Shown here one piece after another: positions 35,447 to 45,348 of a stretch of DNA of 64,000 nt (positions within the stretch are counted from its first letter, which is position 1; each line of letters opens with the position of its first letter). Source of the DNA: Eretmocerus hayati. Its lineage: Eukaryota > Arthropoda > Insecta > Hymenoptera > Aphelinidae. The DNA is taken from positions 79,412,748 through 79,476,747 of the forward strand of contig CM056742.1 of assembly GCA_029851415.1 (NCBI GenBank). The letters are read 5' to 3'. The notes beneath the pieces are model-generated. The model saw only the letters and a program-made list of their open reading frames with translations. It ran no database searches and was not told the DNA's origin. The position numbers were made by a program, and so were the translations under genes.

Positions 35447-38381
35447 GTGCTGAGAAATAGTTTGAGCGGAATCTTGATGGAATTCCCGGAAAAATCGTTG
35501 CCACTATCGTTGTTTCCATGGACCCCAACTGTCGAAATCTGAGGGAAAGAACGAGAACGCTCTATTAAGAGTAGAAAGCAAGAAATGAAGAATCATGCTA
35601 TGCATTTTCCTTTCTGAATATTGATACTGAATAATCAAGATATGGTTTAAGGGAGCCGGATACTTTATCCTACAAAAGTGCAAGCGTTTCTCTAAGCCTA
35701 CTCAATAGCTCGATCTCGCATGAATTCAACGATTTTACAAATCTTGAAGCTCGTGACGGCATCATAAGCTGTTGTAAGATGAACGAATTGAGATTATCCT
35801 CTAGAACAACCTTTGGATGATAAAAGTGGAGAAAGCAAAGCGACGGTCTTGATGAGGTGAATGGAGAATGTTACTGGGTCTATATTAGATCCATAGCTTT
35901 ATGTTGTTGAGAAACATGTGACAAATGTGAAGAAGAGGGAATTTCGGTTACGGATGTAATCAGTATGGAGTTTATATGAATATTAAGGATCACTGATCGA
36001 AAATGTTCCCAGGATCTCAAAAAAAGGCTTCTGAGAGGTCATAAACATTTTGGAAATTGGCTTGGACTATAAAATAGATTGATCATCGACGGAGTTTTTG
36101 ATTGTGGGAATACTCACGGTGTAATCCATATTCATTTGAGACATCGCAACATCTGATCGTGAGTCCGACATGTGACACTGGGGATTGAAAAGAAGATCTA
36201 CTCAACTCCATTATGGTATTACAAGGATAAATATCATATCATAATCGGTTTTAGCTATTCTTCATGATGAAACTTAAAGGCTAGTGAAGATGTCAACATT
36301 TCTTTAGTATTTTTTGTAGCTCCCAAACGGACTTGCCCAACATTAACCGTAAAAGAAACTAACATTCACAGACCTGCTCTGCTGGGCAACTCAGGAATGA
36401 AATTTTTTGCATTGGGTCATCCCCAGATCCCAACCACTGTGATGGGTGATGATGATCAGAACTCGATTGGATTGCTTCTCTAACCAAAAGAGACCTTTGA
36501 GGGCCGCCAAGATTTGACGTTGGATCACCCTATATGAATGACATATATCATTAGGAGTGCATGGGCCATGACTAACTGATTTCATTCATTTGGATCACAA
36601 GGAAACCAACAATTCATATGCTGACCATTTACTCACGAAGGAATTATCATCGACTCACCTGATCCGCTGGGCAGCTTGGAGATGCAATACATTGCATTGA
36701 TTCATTCCCAGATCCCAAGCCCTATGATGGGTGATGGTAATCAGCACTTGATTCAATTGCTTCTTTAACCAGAGGAGGCCTTTGAAGACCTCCAAGATTC
36801 GACGTTGGATTACCCTACATGAATTACAAATATCATTAGGAGTGCATCGGTTGTAACTGATTGATTTAATTAATTGTGATCACAAGGGACACAATATATT
36901 TTCTCTATACTAAAGTAACAAAGTGACAAAACCAGTCTGCATCCATCTTATAAGATGGAAGGGGCTTTTCATAATTTTGCTAATATCTACTCCCATAATC
37001 ATGGAAATATCAATACCCACATTTCTCAATATCTGACGTAAAAATGTTTTGACCCTTCGAGGTAGAGGCCTGCCAGCCTTACGAAGGTGCTCCTTCTTCT
37101 TTCTGGCCATTCTCTTGCCCACTGAAATATTAAATAGCAGATGAGCAAATAAGTGGATGGCATATGGTCGCTTACTACTCCTCTCGCAACTATTCACAAA
37201 TGTTAAATCTCAATAAAAGTGTTACACATCTTTTGTTGATCTAGTGGCATCCATTCTCCAGTTTGATGATGATTATTGTGAGAGACGATGCTTTTACTAA
37301 GAACAATGTCATTGTGAAGAAATTATGGTGACACTTCAACAATTAGGATTGAATAAGCACAACGTTAGAGAATCTGAGAAATCATTTCCAACTATTCCCC
37401 TCAAAGTAGCAAGATATTGTATTCATTGTAGTGAGTTTCATTCATGCAATCCCGTTGATAATCACAATAAAGACTGGGTACAACATTTACTGAGTGATGA
37501 TCTGCATACTGCTTATGGCTGAGTCAACTTACATGTGATAGGAGAATGAGTTGTTTCAGCTTCATGAGTGGCCTAGCTATCAGAATATCAGGACTGACTA
37601 CATGGAAATGTAGACGCAAGGATGATGGGAATTCTTGCAATTAAAGGTTCTGCTTTGAGAATTTTACATTGAGCAAATCTCATCCACAGACATCTTGCAC
37701 AGAATGAAATCAGCAGAACCACATAAATTCCCAACGAACTAATAGTCATATAGAGAAAAGTTTGATTCCCACATTCAATATTCTGATACTTTACAGCCCT
37801 TCATGGAATACAGTCCTTAACGAAGTGTCATTCCACATCTTTAGAGTGGGTGACCAAGTTTTACTGGAATGGTAGTATCGAATATCCGTTGTGGACCCAT
37901 GTAGACCACAGGTCTGCTAACTGTGAGCGGCACACCTGTACCACGGGTGAAGGGGCTACGGGAGATAAAGTCCAATATGGCCGGCTCAATGAAGTCACTT
38001 GTAGCTCGAGCGATTTCATTCGGATATTGGAGATTTGATCCCACGAAAGAGGATCCCAAAGAGAAAATGGAGATACATTTTTATTGGTTTTTATTATTGT
38101 TGAAGTTCGTCATTTTGGATATCATTGAAGCGGCTTAGCATTGAAGAGTTGTGTCACTGGTTTGATGACGCATGCGCCGAAATGCAGGAGTGCGGGCTCA
38201 GAACGCGCAAGATATTCTGAATTTGTTCCTTCATCATCTGTCTCTTGATGTAGAATCACCCAAAGTAATTCTTTCTCATCATAACCCAGTGTTCTACATA
38301 TGTCCCTTCATCATGCCGCCATAGGACCTAATAGAATAACTCTCAATAAGTTCTTATCATGATAATAAAATATGAAATGTA
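35447..38381. other. Unassigned region with a duplicated module
   Basis: No complete gene. At about 36375-36600 and 36675-36895 a module of roughly 210 bp is present twice in tandem (shared CATTAGGAGTGCATSGG, TCCCAGATCCCAA, GTTGGATYACCCTA), diverged. On the minus strand both copies read like related protein (VIQRQILAALKGLFWLEKQ against VIQRRILEVFKGLLWLKKQ). At 36910-37121, minus, an exon-like segment begins after a good acceptor (AATATTTCAG) and reads GKRMARKKKEHLRKAGRPL. These could be exons of a decayed or unrecognised gene. Confidence 0.35.
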
Positions 38382-38386
38382 TCAAG

Positions 38387-38589
38387 TGTCGGAGTTTTAT
38401 GGAGCAGGTTGATTGAATAATAAGAGTTCAATTAATGAAAAAAACACTACTATTTATTAAGCACTCGATGTGCACCTCGCCGCGATGGGTACAAGACTGG
38501 GGAGACGCCGTTTTGCCAATATGGCGGCGCTCCATGGGAAGGGACTGAGAGGGGAGCGAGGAAAGACGAGCGCAGCCGCTACTCCAACA
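38387..38589 (-). repeat. Copia 3' LTR
   Basis: 203 bp with TGTTGGAG...CTCCGACA ends on the minus strand. The upstream GCCGGGAGGGAG (minus strand, just right of 38589) is the polypurine tract. Confidence 0.95.
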
Positions 38590-38793
38590 CTCCCTCCCGG
38601 CTAAGCTTAGTCTCTACGAGGTTCTTTATTTACAAAGTAATATTCATTCATATCAATTCATAGTCATATTATAAGAGCAAACGATACATGTAGGTTTCTG
38701 CATTCCGATGACATTGATAATACTTAGGACAAACTTGGCTTTATTTCCGTCCTGAAACAAAAACACACAGAATTTTGGAACTCTTGTCAAACC

Positions 38794-40113
38794 TCACGTT
38801 TGATTCATTAGGGCTCTCGCCAGAGCTACATGTCTTTCACGTGGTGAAGGCTTTGTAAATATATCAGCCAGCTGTTGTTTAGATTTGAGATATTCCACAA
38901 CAACCAATTTCTCTTTTACGCATTGTCTTATGTAATGATTGTTTATGTCAATCATATGTCTGAGTCTATTTCCTCCGCTTGTTTTAGCACAAGCCTGAGC
39001 TGGTTTACTATCACACCACAGCACCATCGGGCTGAATGATCTTTTAAAAATCAATTGCAAGGTTTTATTCATCACGATTAACTCTTCGCATGTCTTACTT
39101 ATTGTGACATACTCAGTCTCGCAGGTAGATCTACTAACGTACCGTTGCTTATGAGTGCGCCACGCGATTGGATCCCCATACAGTTGTATTATATATCCAC
39201 ACGAGGAAACAGCGTTTTTACAGTCACCGTGACTAGCATCACAATATGCTTGCAAGTCATCTGTCTCACCACGGAATTTCAAGCCTAAGTCTTTCGTACC
39301 TTTCAGGTACCTGAATACTCTTTCAAGCATTTTCCACTCGTTCTCGGTGGGATTGGTTTGATGTCGACTCAATACGTTAACTGCATATGATATATCTAAA
39401 CGAGTTGAACCGGCAAGGTACAGGAGACAATCTATCCTTTCACGATATTCCGAGACCTCTTCGGAAGTAGCATGTGCTGATTTATCTGCATAGGGCAATT
39501 CCTCTCGATCTCGCCGGTTTTGATTTAGGTCTTGATTCGAAAAACGCGTTGTCTCCATAGGAGTGCTAACGGGATACGCGCTCTCAAAACCGAATTTTTC
39601 CAGGATTTTATCGACGTATTTCTCTTGAACAAGTTCTAAGATTTGATTTTTCCTGTCCCTCAGAAGTGCTATTCCCAGAAATTCCTGAGGTTCTCCTAAG
39701 TCAGTCATCTCGAAAGCTTGTTTTAGCTTTATTTTGGTCTCTTTCAACAAGTTCAAACTATTGCTCGCCAATAGTTCATCGTCAACATATAATATTAAGA
39801 TTACAAAATCACGATCCTTTTCCAGAATGTAAAGACACGGCTCATGATCATCGTTTTTAAACTCGATCTTTTCCGCGGCTTCATTGAATTTATCATTCCA
39901 TTTCTTTGGACTTATCCGAAGGCCGTATAACGATTTCAAAAGTCTCCAGACCTTATCTCTACGCGTCTGCTCTGAACACCTGACAGCTTTGGGTATTTCC
40001 ATATAAATCTCTCCGTCATCATCCAGCGTTCCGTTCAGAAAAGCTGTTTTAACATCCATTTGAGCCCATTCGAGATTGTATTTGTTTATGATCGCAAGGA
40101 CGGCCCTGATCAA
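38794..40113 (-). CDS. Copia reverse transcriptase and RNase H
   Basis: A 439-residue frame. Seen: WAQMDVKTAFLNGTLD with a catalytic Asp, LKSLYGLRISPKKW, the YVDDEL catalytic box at about residue 115, DLGEPQEFLGI, then the RNase H start AYCDASHGDCKNAVSSCGY near residue 285 and the RHMIDINNHYIRQCV and DIFTKP blocks that end Copia polyproteins. It copies element RNA to cDNA and removes the RNA strand. It is one frame off from the integrase; family comparison places a single-base indel near 40165, so the first RT strands lie in the preceding frame. Confidence 0.9.
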   Translation of the reverse strand: MIRAVLAIINKYNLEWAQMDVKTAFLNGTLDDDGEIYMEIPKAVRCSEQTRRDKVWRLLKSLYGLRISPKKWNDKFNEAAEKIEFKNDDHEPCLYILEKDRDFVILILYVDDELLASNSLNLLKETKIKLKQAFEMTDLGEPQEFLGIALLRDRKNQILELVQEKYVDKILEKFGFESAYPVSTPMETTRFSNQDLNQNRRDREELPYADKSAHATSEEVSEYRERIDCLLYLAGSTRLDISYAVNVLSRHQTNPTENEWKMLERVFRYLKGTKDLGLKFRGETDDLQAYCDASHGDCKNAVSSCGYIIQLYGDPIAWRTHKQRYVSRSTCETEYVTISKTCEELIVMNKTLQLIFKRSFSPMVLWCDSKPAQACAKTSGGNRLRHMIDINNHYIRQCVKEKLVVVEYLKSKQQLADIFTKPSPRERHVALARALMNQT

Positions 40114-40115
40114 AC

Positions 40116-41744
40116 CTATTGGTGGAACCGGCGCGTAAGTCTTGGATAAGTCATAATCAGTTCTGTCCTTGAATCCACGTTGACAAGACGAGCTTTGTAT
40201 TTGGTTTTACCATCTGACTCTATTTTGCGTTTGAGAACTAATTTTGAATCAAATACTCTCGCGCGACTCCCCTTCTTTGTCATCGCGGGTCTGTCCACCT
40301 CTACATAAACTCCGTTTTTCTTTAGCGAATCCATTTCGCTTTGAATTGCCCCTTTCCACTTTTCCTTGTCATCGCGCTGCATCGCGTCTTGAAAGGAAGC
40401 GGGGTCTCCTCTAATGTCGGATAAAAAAGCATGATAGGTGTCGATCTCTAGATATTTTTCGTCTACTGATTTTAAATCACGTTCTGATTGCTTGATGGCT
40501 AAACTCAATTCATCTGTTAACGCGGCCAGATTCGCAAATTGAATCCCCCTTTCTGGTTGTGTTTTTCGTGGTCTACCTCTGCCACGTTTCGGTGCTCTAT
40601 CCGATTTGGTTGAATCTGTTGTTGGTTCTTCATTACGAACCAGCCAGTGTTTTTCATCTATGCTCTCAGTTACAAGAGGCAGATCTTTTATCGCGCCTTT
40701 CCCATATATGTCACCATAAACCAATTTCTCGTTGAATCTAACATCACGGCTCTCATAGTATTTACCGTTCGCTGGTGTTAGCAGGGTGTAACCCATCGGA
40801 GTGTAGCCTACTAGCACGGCTCTCATTCCCTTTTTACCAAATTTCGAACCTGATTGCCTCTGAATTTTGACGTATGCTAGACATCCGAATCGTCTGATTT
40901 GATCAATATTAAACGGACGAGTTGGTGCAAATTTTTCCATGGGAGCGACCATGTTGTTCGATTTGTGGGGGGTCATATTGTATGCATACACTGCCGCACT
41001 CAAGGCCAAGTCCCACAGGTTCATCGGCAGTTTTGAGTCAAATATGTAAGCTCTAACTTTTGTTTGTATAGTTTGATTGTAGCGCTCAGCAACACCATTA
41101 AGTTGTGGGGTATCAGGAGGAGCAGGTTCAAATTCCGCTCCTTCCGATTTTAGTACTTCCTGGGTATCACCCCCGGTATACTCCCCGCCCTGGTCTGCTC
41201 GGAGATGACAAAATTTGGCATCGTAGCCTAAAGCATTTCTCCCGGTACGGAGAAAGATTCGGAGATAGTAACCCGTTTCATTTTTACTCTTCATTGGATA
41301 CGACAAGGCTAACCTGGAATAATCATCAACAAAAGAAGCAATATATTTGTAACGTTTAGGATGTGAAGCTGGGGTAATCGGCCCCATCAAATCTGCATGC
41401 ACAAGCTGGAGCGGTTGAGTCGCACGCCTCCGCGTTTCATTGAAAGGCAACCGATTAAACTTGGCTATTTTACACACTTCACAATCCAGAATTGACTCAT
41501 CAAAAATTGCATTTTTAAGCTCTTTGTTCTCTGGGAATTTCTTCTGTAATGATTTCAAATAAGCTACTGAAGCATGACCCATTCTCACATGCCACAAGAG
41601 GGCTTCATTATTCCTTTGGAATTTTTCATTGATTTCAGAGAAAGGAGAATCGTTTTCTGACACAATAACCTCTGAAAATTCATCCAAATTATGGATCCTC
41701 CGATCCCACACAGTAGTGTCAAGATTAGAGTTCTCGTGAATCAC
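40116..41744 (-). CDS. Copia integrase and start of RT
   Basis: A 542-residue frame that continues the Gag-protease frame after one TGA at 41820-41822. The zinc-binding region has HVRMGH and CEVCK. The catalytic core has Asp in LVHADLMGPI, Asp in LRADQGGEYTG and Glu in GVAERYNQTIQ, the DDE triad that joins element cDNA to target DNA. After the core, APKRGRGRPRKTQ is an AT-hook-like GRP motif. RT begins with DAMQRDDKEKWKGAIQSEM and runs to the frameshift. Length and order are normal for Copia. Confidence 0.9.
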   Translation of the reverse strand: MIHENSNLDTTVWDRRIHNLDEFSEVIVSENDSPFSEINEKFQRNNEALLWHVRMGHASVAYLKSLQKKFPENKELKNAIFDESILDCEVCKIAKFNRLPFNETRRRATQPLQLVHADLMGPITPASHPKRYKYIASFVDDYSRLALSYPMKSKNETGYYLRIFLRTGRNALGYDAKFCHLRADQGGEYTGGDTQEVLKSEGAEFEPAPPDTPQLNGVAERYNQTIQTKVRAYIFDSKLPMNLWDLALSAAVYAYNMTPHKSNNMVAPMEKFAPTRPFNIDQIRRFGCLAYVKIQRQSGSKFGKKGMRAVLVGYTPMGYTLLTPANGKYYESRDVRFNEKLVYGDIYGKGAIKDLPLVTESIDEKHWLVRNEEPTTDSTKSDRAPKRGRGRPRKTQPERGIQFANLAALTDELSLAIKQSERDLKSVDEKYLEIDTYHAFLSDIRGDPASFQDAMQRDDKEKWKGAIQSEMDSLKKNGVYVEVDRPAMTKKGSRARVFDSKLVLKRKIESDGKTKYKARLVNVDSRTELIMTYPRLTRRFHQ

Positions 41745-41819
41745 TTTATCCTTTTTCCCAGCACATTGTTCAGTGTTATTATCATTTCGTTGACGATTCT
41801 GAATTTGTGCTGTCTCATT

Positions 41820-43760
41820 TCAAGTTTGACACTTATGCGCATCTGCGCTCAAAGCTGTAGCAAGATTTACCAAGACACAGTTTTCAGACTCATTTCTCAT
41901 TAAATCGTCATTGGCATTTTTGTATAGATTAATTATCCAATACGGGCTTTCATAGATACCAGAAATGAAGGTTTCTCTAGAGTTCTTATCGAAAATGTTG
42001 ATTTTCTCGTTGTCTAAATAAATTTCAAGACCTAGTTCAGCAAATTTTCGAAGGGACATCAGATTCTCTGACAAGGATTCTGCGTAAATGACTCTGTTGA
42101 ACTTGAAAAAACCATTCTCCCCGAGGAACTCTACCACACCAGTTCCATCAGTTTGAATGTCAGCATTCGAATCTTTATTGGCGCAGCGAATTTTGCTAAC
42201 GTCGTTCTCGTCTAGTGATTGGAATATAAGTCTGGATTTTGACATGTGCTCGGTTGCTCCTGAATCAGCGATGAATCTCTCTATGATTAAGTTTCCATCG
42301 ATAGTATTTTGACTCTCACCTCGGTTGTTGCTCGATGCGTTATTGGCGTGTTGATTGCTCTTGTTATTGTTGTCATTATTGTTGCGTCCATTATTGTTGT
42401 TATTGTTATTGTTGTTGCGTCCATTGTTAGTGTTGCTGTTATTATTGTTCCGCTTCCAATCTCCTCTCCTCGAAGTATGCGCACGTTTTTGGCCTCTTGG
42501 ATTTGGATTTCGCCTGATTCTCTCCATCAGCTTTTCATATCTGTCATCCATTATCTTTCGCCCCGGGCTTTTCCTAACCATATGCTTAACTATGTAGTTG
42601 CAGTTTAGACATTTCTTGATGCCTCTGTCTCTGTGAGGGCAGTCATTGGTTTCGTGAGCGGTGAAAAAGTCATCGCAGCACTTACACTTTAGCCTGCCAA
42701 GTCTGATCTTGAAAATAGGCTCCTCGTTGCCTCCCGCAAGAAAGGCCGCTCGGGCATTATTCTGAGGATTACTGTTCCTGTTTTTCAACTCCGCCTCCTT
42801 CAACAAAAACACCCTTCTCATGTGTTCCAAAGAAAGAATTTCGGGGTCGATTGTTTTCCCGTTCTCATCTTTCTCTTTCGCTGAATTTCGCTGCTCGGTC
42901 AGGGACTTGAGTATTTGTATCTCGTTGCATGACCGGAACACGGATCTAAAGAAGGCGTTACTCTTCGATTCTTCATCGAGCTTCTTTACACCTTCAATTT
43001 CATCGTGTTCTCTCACTAGCCTATCGAATTTCGCAATAAAGCTCATAGCGGACTCTCTTCTTCTGTCATACCTGATGTGGTACAAATCTTCTTCTGCCTC
43101 GGCCGGATCTTTTAGGTTCTCTGAAATCTTCAGTAGTTTCGACTTCCTCAACATTTCTACTGGATCTCTCAATTCTTGGATCTGTTCAAAATATTTCCTC
43201 TCGATCCGATGCATCAGCAAATCTCTGATAGAATCTTTGATTGCTGTGGTTACAAAACCCGTAAAATTGAAGTTACGGTCCAATGCAATTTCTCCTTTGG
43301 ACCTTGATTTGACCTCTAGCCGGAATTTCTCCAGGAAGAAGGACCATGATTCCTTCTCTGTCAGAGTGTAATGTCTTTCGACATTAGTTAAGTCAATCCA
43401 AACTGGCCTGGGTGTCTCTGGGGCTGCATTTCCGAGTTCCTCATGAACCTGGGCATCTACTCCGATTCTGTCAGTGTTTGGGGTAGGAAATTGCGGGACC
43501 TCTGATGATCTTGACGAGGATGCACGAGGGGGGACAGAAGATCGAGACGAACCAGAGCCCAATCTGACAGTACTGGCCAGTGAGTCGTGCTCCCGCTCCA
43601 AAGTTTGATAGCGCAAGCCTTGCGCTTCAGTGACCCTGGTTAGGTCATCCAGTCTGGTCGACAACAGACGATCTTTTGTCTGTTGCTCCTTCCACTTCTT
43701 CATGCTCATCCTCATAGAGTTTTTGGTTAAATTGTACAGCGTTGACAAAGTATCAGCCAA
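41820..43760 (-). CDS. Copia Gag and aspartic protease
   Basis: A 646-residue frame from an ATG at 43760. The N-terminal part is helical/charged and may form coiled coil. The capsid region includes WSFFLEKFRLEV and YHIRYDRRRESAMSFIAKFD. Cys pairs (CKCC, CLNC) with nearby His occur around residues 350-390, a degenerate nucleocapsid. A striking Asn-rich tract follows (about residues 425-475). The protease is shown by FIADSGATEHMS (DSGA active site). The TGA at 41820-41822 cuts it from the integrase in the same frame; a Copia element normally reads through as one polyprotein, so this is likely a nonsense mutation. Confidence 0.9.
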   Translation of the reverse strand: MADTLSTLYNLTKNSMRMSMKKWKEQQTKDRLLSTRLDDLTRVTEAQGLRYQTLEREHDSLASTVRLGSGSSRSSVPPRASSSRSSEVPQFPTPNTDRIGVDAQVHEELGNAAPETPRPVWIDLTNVERHYTLTEKESWSFFLEKFRLEVKSRSKGEIALDRNFNFTGFVTTAIKDSIRDLLMHRIERKYFEQIQELRDPVEMLRKSKLLKISENLKDPAEAEEDLYHIRYDRRRESAMSFIAKFDRLVREHDEIEGVKKLDEESKSNAFFRSVFRSCNEIQILKSLTEQRNSAKEKDENGKTIDPEILSLEHMRRVFLLKEAELKNRNSNPQNNARAAFLAGGNEEPIFKIRLGRLKCKCCDDFFTAHETNDCPHRDRGIKKCLNCNYIVKHMVRKSPGRKIMDDRYEKLMERIRRNPNPRGQKRAHTSRRGDWKRNNNNSNTNNGRNNNNNNNNNGRNNNDNNNKSNQHANNASSNNRGESQNTIDGNLIIERFIADSGATEHMSKSRLIFQSLDENDVSKIRCANKDSNADIQTDGTGVVEFLGENGFFKFNRVIYAESLSENLMSLRKFAELGLEIYLDNEKINIFDKNSRETFISGIYESPYWIINLYKNANDDLMRNESENCVLVNLATALSADAHKCQT

Positions 43761-44403
43761 GTTGTCGATACGTCTACTCAGATCTTCGGTTCGATTTAGA
43801 CTGCTGCTTCTGGATTGATCTTCCTCAGTCCCTCTATTCCTAGGCGCAACTGATCGGCCTCTAGCAGATCTCTCATATTCAACCCCAATGTTTTCATCCG
43901 GAAGAGCAATGAGAGTTTACCACTGACACGCGGCTCAAGTGGCCGAATCCCACCACTTTGAAAAGCCCGAGCAATGAGAGAAGGGCGAAACACGCACAAT
44001 ATCAGCGTAGAATCAAAATTTTTCATCAAGTTTCTCATTTTCTCATCTTTACTTTTCATTCCTTGCCATCAAAATCCTTTAGATGCATCCTCGGAACCAT
44101 ACGAGGCTCTAAAGGTGCATTGATCGAGAGTGGAGAAAAAATCCATTCTCGATTGATGCTAAAAATTCAGCAAAATTTGCCGACTTTAACTCGCAAAGAC
44201 CGATAAAATTACATCTTCATAATTTGAAATTCCCGCGAGTGATAAATACGATATCCGATCATATCGATCGAGTGTCAAAATTAATTACATATATCTCCGG
44301 CAGAAGGCCGAAGAGCTGCCGAAGTAAAAATGTTGAGAAATCGAATGGAAATAGCGGGTTAAATTGACCTTTCTCGCAAGCGCATAACGAAGATGAACTT
44401 TCG

Positions 44404-44410
44404 TATATAA
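44404..44410 (+). promoter_or_regulatory. TATA-like box in array unit 1
   Basis: TATATAA followed by GGGCG, on the plus strand, antisense to the Copia element. Repeated in unit 2 at 44932-44938. Promoter activity is inference. Confidence 0.3.
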
Positions 44411-44931
44411 GGGCGTTCAAACCATCGAACATTCGGCCACTTGAGCCGCGTGTCAGTGGTAAACTCTCATTGCTCTTCCACCACTTTGAAAAGCCCGAGC
44501 AATGAGAGAAGGGCGAAACACGCACAATATTAGCGTAGAATCAAAATTTTTCATCAAGTTTCTCATTTTCTCATCCTCACTTTTCATTCCTTTCCATCAA
44601 AATCCTTTAGATGCATCCTCGGAACCATACGAGGCTCAGAAGGTGCATTGATCGAGAGTGGAGAAAAAATCCATTCTCGATTGATGCTAAAAATTCAGCA
44701 AAATTTGCCGACTTTAACTCGCAAAGACCGATAAAATTACATCTTCATAATTTGAAATTCCCGCGAGTGATAAACACGATATCCGATCATATCGATCGAG
44801 TGTCAAAATTAATTACATATATCTCCGGCAGAAGGCCGAAGAGCTGCCAAAGTAAAAATGTTGAGAAATCAAATGGAAATAGCGGGTTAAATTGACCTTT
44901 CTCGCAAGCGCATAACGAAGATGAACTTTCG

Positions 44932-44938
44932 TATATAA
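44932..44938 (+). promoter_or_regulatory. TATA-like box in array unit 2
   Basis: Same context as 44404-44410 in the next 528-bp unit. Confidence 0.3.
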
Positions 44939-45348
44939 GGGCGTTCAAACCATCGAACAGTCGGCCACTTGAGCCGCGTGTCAGTGGTAAACTCTCATTG
45001 CTCTTCCACCACTTTGAAAAGCCCGAGCAATGAGAGAAGGGCGAAACACGCACAATATCAGCGTAGAATCAAAATTTTTCATCAAGTTTCTCATTTTCTC
45101 ATCTTCACTTTTCATTCCTTACCATCAAAATCCTTTAGATGCATCCTCGGAACCATACGAGGCTCTAAAGGTGCATTGATCGGGAGTGGAGAAAAAATCC
45201 ATTCTCGATTGATGCTAAAAATTCAGCGAAATTTGCCGACTTTAACTCGCAAAGACCGATAAAATTACATCTTCATAATTTGAAATTCCCGCGAGTGATA
45301 AATACGATATCCGATCATATCGATCGAGTGTCAAAATTAATTACATAA

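Larger units (their letters stand above)
43904..45348. repeat. 528-bp tandem array in the Copia leader
   Basis: Units start at about 43950, 44478 and 45006 (CCACCACTTTGAAAAGCCCG), giving a period of 528 bp and about 2.65 copies, nearly identical. Each full unit has TATATAAGGG on the plus strand (44404 and 44932), opposite to Copia transcription, about 28 bp before CGGCCACTTGAGCCGCGTGT. That last block of roughly 45 bp appears inverted at 43904-43946, beside copy 1. CTCTCATTGCTC and GAGCAATGAGAG form 12-bp arms at each unit junction. Confidence 0.85.

Noticed and set aside
43950..45348. Link between the 528-bp Copia-leader unit and the ~528-bp higher-order repeat of the giant palindrome
   Set aside because: Same length but no shared sequence that I can see; treated as coincidence.
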